A stretch of 7,366 bases of DNA from Candidatus Tectimicrobiota bacterium (lineage in GTDB: Bacteria; UBA8248). Positions 5,603 through 7,366 of the stretch are shown in pieces. Below the pieces are notes generated by a model, which saw only the letters and a program-made list of their open reading frames with translations, was not told the DNA's origin and did no database searches. Location of the stretch: positions 1 to 7,366 of the forward strand of contig JACPCT010000054.1 of the NCBI GenBank assembly GCA_016184445.1, written 5' to 3'. Position numbers and translations under genes: made by a program. Position 1 is the stretch's first letter, and every line of letters begins with the position of its first letter.

Positions 5603-6361
5603 ATGACCGGCGCGCGGCGGTTCGGCTCCTTGCTGTTTTTCCTCCTGGCGTGGGAGACGGCCAGCCAGCTGAGGCTGGTGCCCGCCTTCTTCCTTCCTTC
5701 CTGGGTGTCCATCGTTCAGCAGGCCCGCGCGGATTTCGCCTCGGGGCAGCTCCCGGCGGACATCCTCCTCTCCATGTACCGCGCCCTGGCGGGCCTCTTC
5801 CTGGCCGTCCTGGTCGGGGTGCCCCTCGGCGCGGCGATGGGGAGGGTGAAGGCGGTCCGCTGGTTCTTCGACCCTCTCGTGTCGATCTGGCTGCCCGCCC
5901 CGAAGATTACCTTCTTTCCCATTTTCATCATCTGGTTCGGCTTCGCCAATATGTCGAAGATCGCCCTCGTCTTCGTCGCCTGCATCTTTCCCATCGTGAA
6001 CATGACCTACCTCGGGACGATGAACATCGACCGCTATCTGGTCTGGTCGGCGCGGAACATGGGGACGGGGGAGCGGAAGATCCTCTGGAAGGTCGTGCTG
6101 CCGGCGGCGCTGCCCCAGGTATTCAATGGCCTTCAGATTGCATTCCCCATTTCGCTCATCGTGACCTCGGTCACGGAGATGCTGGGTGGGGGAGGGGGGG
6201 TCGGCGCCACCATGATGGAGAGCGCGCGCTTCGCGGACATGCCCCGCGTCTTCGTCTACCTCCTCGTGCTCGCTCTCGTGGGGGCGTTCTCGATGAGCCT
6301 CGTGACCCGCTTGAGGGGGCTGCTGCTCCATTGGCACGAGGAGGCCCGGGCGGGCCGCTAG
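5603..6361 (+). CDS. NitT/TauT-family ABC transporter permease (SsuC/TauC-like)
   Basis: Complete 252-residue inner-membrane permease. Hydrophobic segments are visible at about 8-19, 61-79, 103-130, 178-191 and 217-233. The family core WLPAPKITFFPIFIIWFG (96-113) is followed by the EAA ATPase-docking loop WSARNMGTGERKILWKVVLPAALPQVFNGL (148-177) and a polyglycine stretch GGGGGV (195-200) before GATMMESA. The ATG at 5603 follows a purine-rich GGAGGGAGG ribosome site and lies 21 bases after the truncated permease, so the genes form one operon. Two different permeases in one cassette suggest a heterodimeric channel, with this subunit pairing with the damaged one. If the other is really dead, this one would have to homodimerise. 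The protein ends in TAG 54 bases before the convergent binding-protein gene. Confidence 0.9.
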   Translation: MTGARRFGSLLFFLLAWETASQLRLVPAFFLPSWVSIVQQARADFASGQLPADILLSMYRALAGLFLAVLVGVPLGAAMGRVKAVRWFFDPLVSIWLPAPKITFFPIFIIWFGFANMSKIALVFVACIFPIVNMTYLGTMNIDRYLVWSARNMGTGERKILWKVVLPAALPQVFNGLQIAFPISLIVTSVTEMLGGGGGVGATMMESARFADMPRVFVYLLVLALVGAFSMSLVTRLRGLLLHWHEEARAGR

Positions 6362-6405
6362 GGCCCCGCCCCGCGCCTCCTCGCGCTGCGCTCCCCCGCC
6401 TGTCC

Positions 6406-6427
6406 CCCGGGAAGGTCAGTTCCCGGG
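6406..6427. terminator. Inverted repeat across the binding-protein stop codon
   Basis: CCCGGGAA (6406-6413) and TTCCCGGG (6420-6427) pair perfectly around a 6-base loop that contains the stop codon of the minus-strand gene. It lies between convergent genes, where a bidirectional terminator would be expected. There is no T-run on either side, so intrinsic termination is uncertain. Confidence 0.35.
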
Positions 6428-7366
6428 CGCGACGCGCCGCCGGGCCTCCTCGGCGATGGACGCGTCCACGTGCTTCGCGATGTCGAGCTTGGTCTTCAGG
6501 TAGCCCAGTTCGTGCATCACGTTGACGTTGCGCTGGAGGACCGGGACGTCCACCCGGCCGTAGGGGTCGCGGTAAGAGTCGTTCGCCTTGATCAGGGACC
6601 AGGACTCATAGGCCGAGCGGGGGCGCTTGGTGAACTTGGCGGCAATGTCCAGCGCCTCGTTGCGGTTGGCCGGGTTGAGGAACCACCGCAGGGCGCGGAC
6701 GTAGTCCTCCGCCATGTCCTGGACGGCGGCCCGGTTCTTCTCCAGGAACTCCCCTCGGACCGCGTGCATCAGGGCCTGAATCTTTCCCATGGCGTCCTCG
6801 GCGCCGAAGACCTTCCTGACCCTCGCCTGGATTTTCGGGTCGAATATCCAGGGGGTGCTGATCGCCGCGATGTCCACCTTCCCCTGGCTCAGCATGGCGT
6901 ACATGTTGGGAAAATTGACCTCGACGGGCGTGTAGTCCCGCGTGGCCTCGAGGCCGGCCTTCCGCAGGGCGACTCGCGCCGCGATGTCGAGCGCGGTGCC
7001 GAAGGCGGGGACGGCGATCCGCTTCCCCTTGATGTCCTTGAGGGACTTGATGGGGGGATCCTTCATCACGGACCAGTAGGTGGTGTGGTGCCCCGGCTCC
7101 CCGTAGGAGAGGATGTCCAGGATGGCCTTGAGGTCGAGCTTCGCGTTCACGATAGCGGTGGCGAAGCTGGAGTAGGCGGTCCAGGCGATGTCAATCTCCT
7201 TCGCCGCCAGCATCGGGATCTGGACCGAGGTGTTGGGGGCATAGAGGAGCTGCACCTCGTAGGACTTCCCGTAGTGCCTCAGGATTTCCTTCTTCTGGAA
7301 GGGAAGGGGGGTCAGGGGGGCGGGGGGGATGCCGTGGGCGAGGCGGATATTGACCGGGGCGGCGGA
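6416..7366 (-). CDS. NitT/TauT-type (NMT1-like) periplasmic substrate-binding protein, 5' end outside window
   Basis: The frame is open from the right edge (316 residues seen) to a TGA at 6418-6416. The first residues in view, PVNIRLAHGIPPAPLTPLPFQKKEILRHYGKSYEV, look like the start of a mature binding protein, so only the signal peptide and a few residues should lie beyond 7366. A GTG at 7255 lies inside this conserved region and is not the start. Counting from that GTG, family features are AAKEIDIAW (17-25), GKRIAVPAFGTALDIAA (75-91), VDIAAISTPWIFDP (127-140) and a helical C-terminal region with LNPANRNEALDIAAKF (192-207). The protein should capture a small, often anionic, substrate and deliver it to the permeases encoded convergently at 5114-6361; this pairing is inferred from family and proximity. 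The ligand is unknown: the family includes binders of nitrate, taurine, sulfonates and thiamine precursors. Confidence 0.87.
   Translation of the reverse strand, partial: SAAPVNIRLAHGIPPAPLTPLPFQKKEILRHYGKSYEVQLLYAPNTSVQIPMLAAKEIDIAWTAYSSFATAIVNAKLDLKAILDILSYGEPGHHTTYWSVMKDPPIKSLKDIKGKRIAVPAFGTALDIAARVALRKAGLEATRDYTPVEVNFPNMYAMLSQGKVDIAAISTPWIFDPKIQARVRKVFGAEDAMGKIQALMHAVRGEFLEKNRAAVQDMAEDYVRALRWFLNPANRNEALDIAAKFTKRPRSAYESWSLIKANDSYRDPYGRVDVPVLQRNVNVMHELGYLKTKLDIAKHVDASIAEEARRRVAPGN
7301..7328 (+). repeat. G-quadruplex-type G-runs in the binding-protein gene
   Basis: Four plus-strand G-runs of 3, 6, 6 and 7 bases are separated by AA, TCA and C. This is a canonical quadruplex pattern on the template strand of the minus-strand gene. 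On the coding strand the C-runs encode the proline-rich stretch IPPAPLTPLP, which is itself family-like, so protein constraint may explain part of it. Confidence 0.4.

Noticed and set aside
5096..6337. Open frame of 413 codons on the minus strand
   Set aside because: It is antisense to two permeases and strongly charged and low-complexity, so a shadow of GC-rich coding DNA.
5101..6525. Continuation of the ATPase frame as a natural fusion protein
   Set aside because: Beyond about 5100 the frame shows no permease hydrophobicity or motifs, while another frame over the same bases encodes clear permeases. The continuation results from the lost stop codon.
1..7366. tRNA, rRNA, CRISPR arrays, transposase genes or attachment sites
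   Set aside because: No matching genes, regularly spaced repeats or terminal inverted repeats were seen. The space is almost fully used by the protein genes described.

Overview
This is a GC-rich bacterial window of dense, mostly abutting genes. It carries two ABC transporter systems, an acyl-CoA dehydrogenase and the start of an ergothioneine-pathway methyltransferase. High GC, GTG/TTG starts, a NitT/TauT-type transporter and an egtD-type gene would fit an uncultured high-GC lineage (Rokubacteria, Tectomicrobia or a proteobacterium). That placement is a guess; nothing in the window fixes the taxonomy.

Left half, minus strand, read right to left: an acyl-CoA dehydrogenase (4086 to 2890), an OpuCA/ProV/EgtV-class ATPase (2823 to 2065), a substrate-binding-domain/permease fusion of the quaternary-amine (OpuC/ProWX/EgtU) class (2068 to 604, broken by a frameshift near 1685), and the N-terminal 175 residues of EgtD, the histidine N-alpha-trimethyltransferase (526 to beyond base 1). 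ATPase and fusion overlap by ATGA. EgtD makes hercynine, a betaine, and the transporter belongs to the class that includes the ergothioneine importers EgtUV. Synthesis and uptake of one compound class may therefore be combined in one operon. This is the most interesting reading of the window.

Middle: a 234-base divergent spacer (4087-4320) holds a run of ten G, a small inverted repeat and weak promoter-like elements.

Right half, plus strand: a NitT/TauT (SsuB/TauB-like) ATPase (4321 to about 5100), a SsuC/TauC-like permease lacking about its first 95 residues (5114-5581), and an intact second permease (5603-6361). Converging on them from the minus strand is a NitT/TauT-type (NMT1-like) substrate-binding protein (7366 to 6416, its 5' end outside the window). 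These four genes look like parts of one importer of unknown substrate.

Two genes show the same kind of lesion: a stretch expected from the family is absent and the reading frame changes across the join (near 1685 and near 5100). Each could be real gene decay or a collapsed or mis-joined assembly; the sequence alone cannot decide. No RNA genes, insertion sequences or CRISPR arrays were seen.
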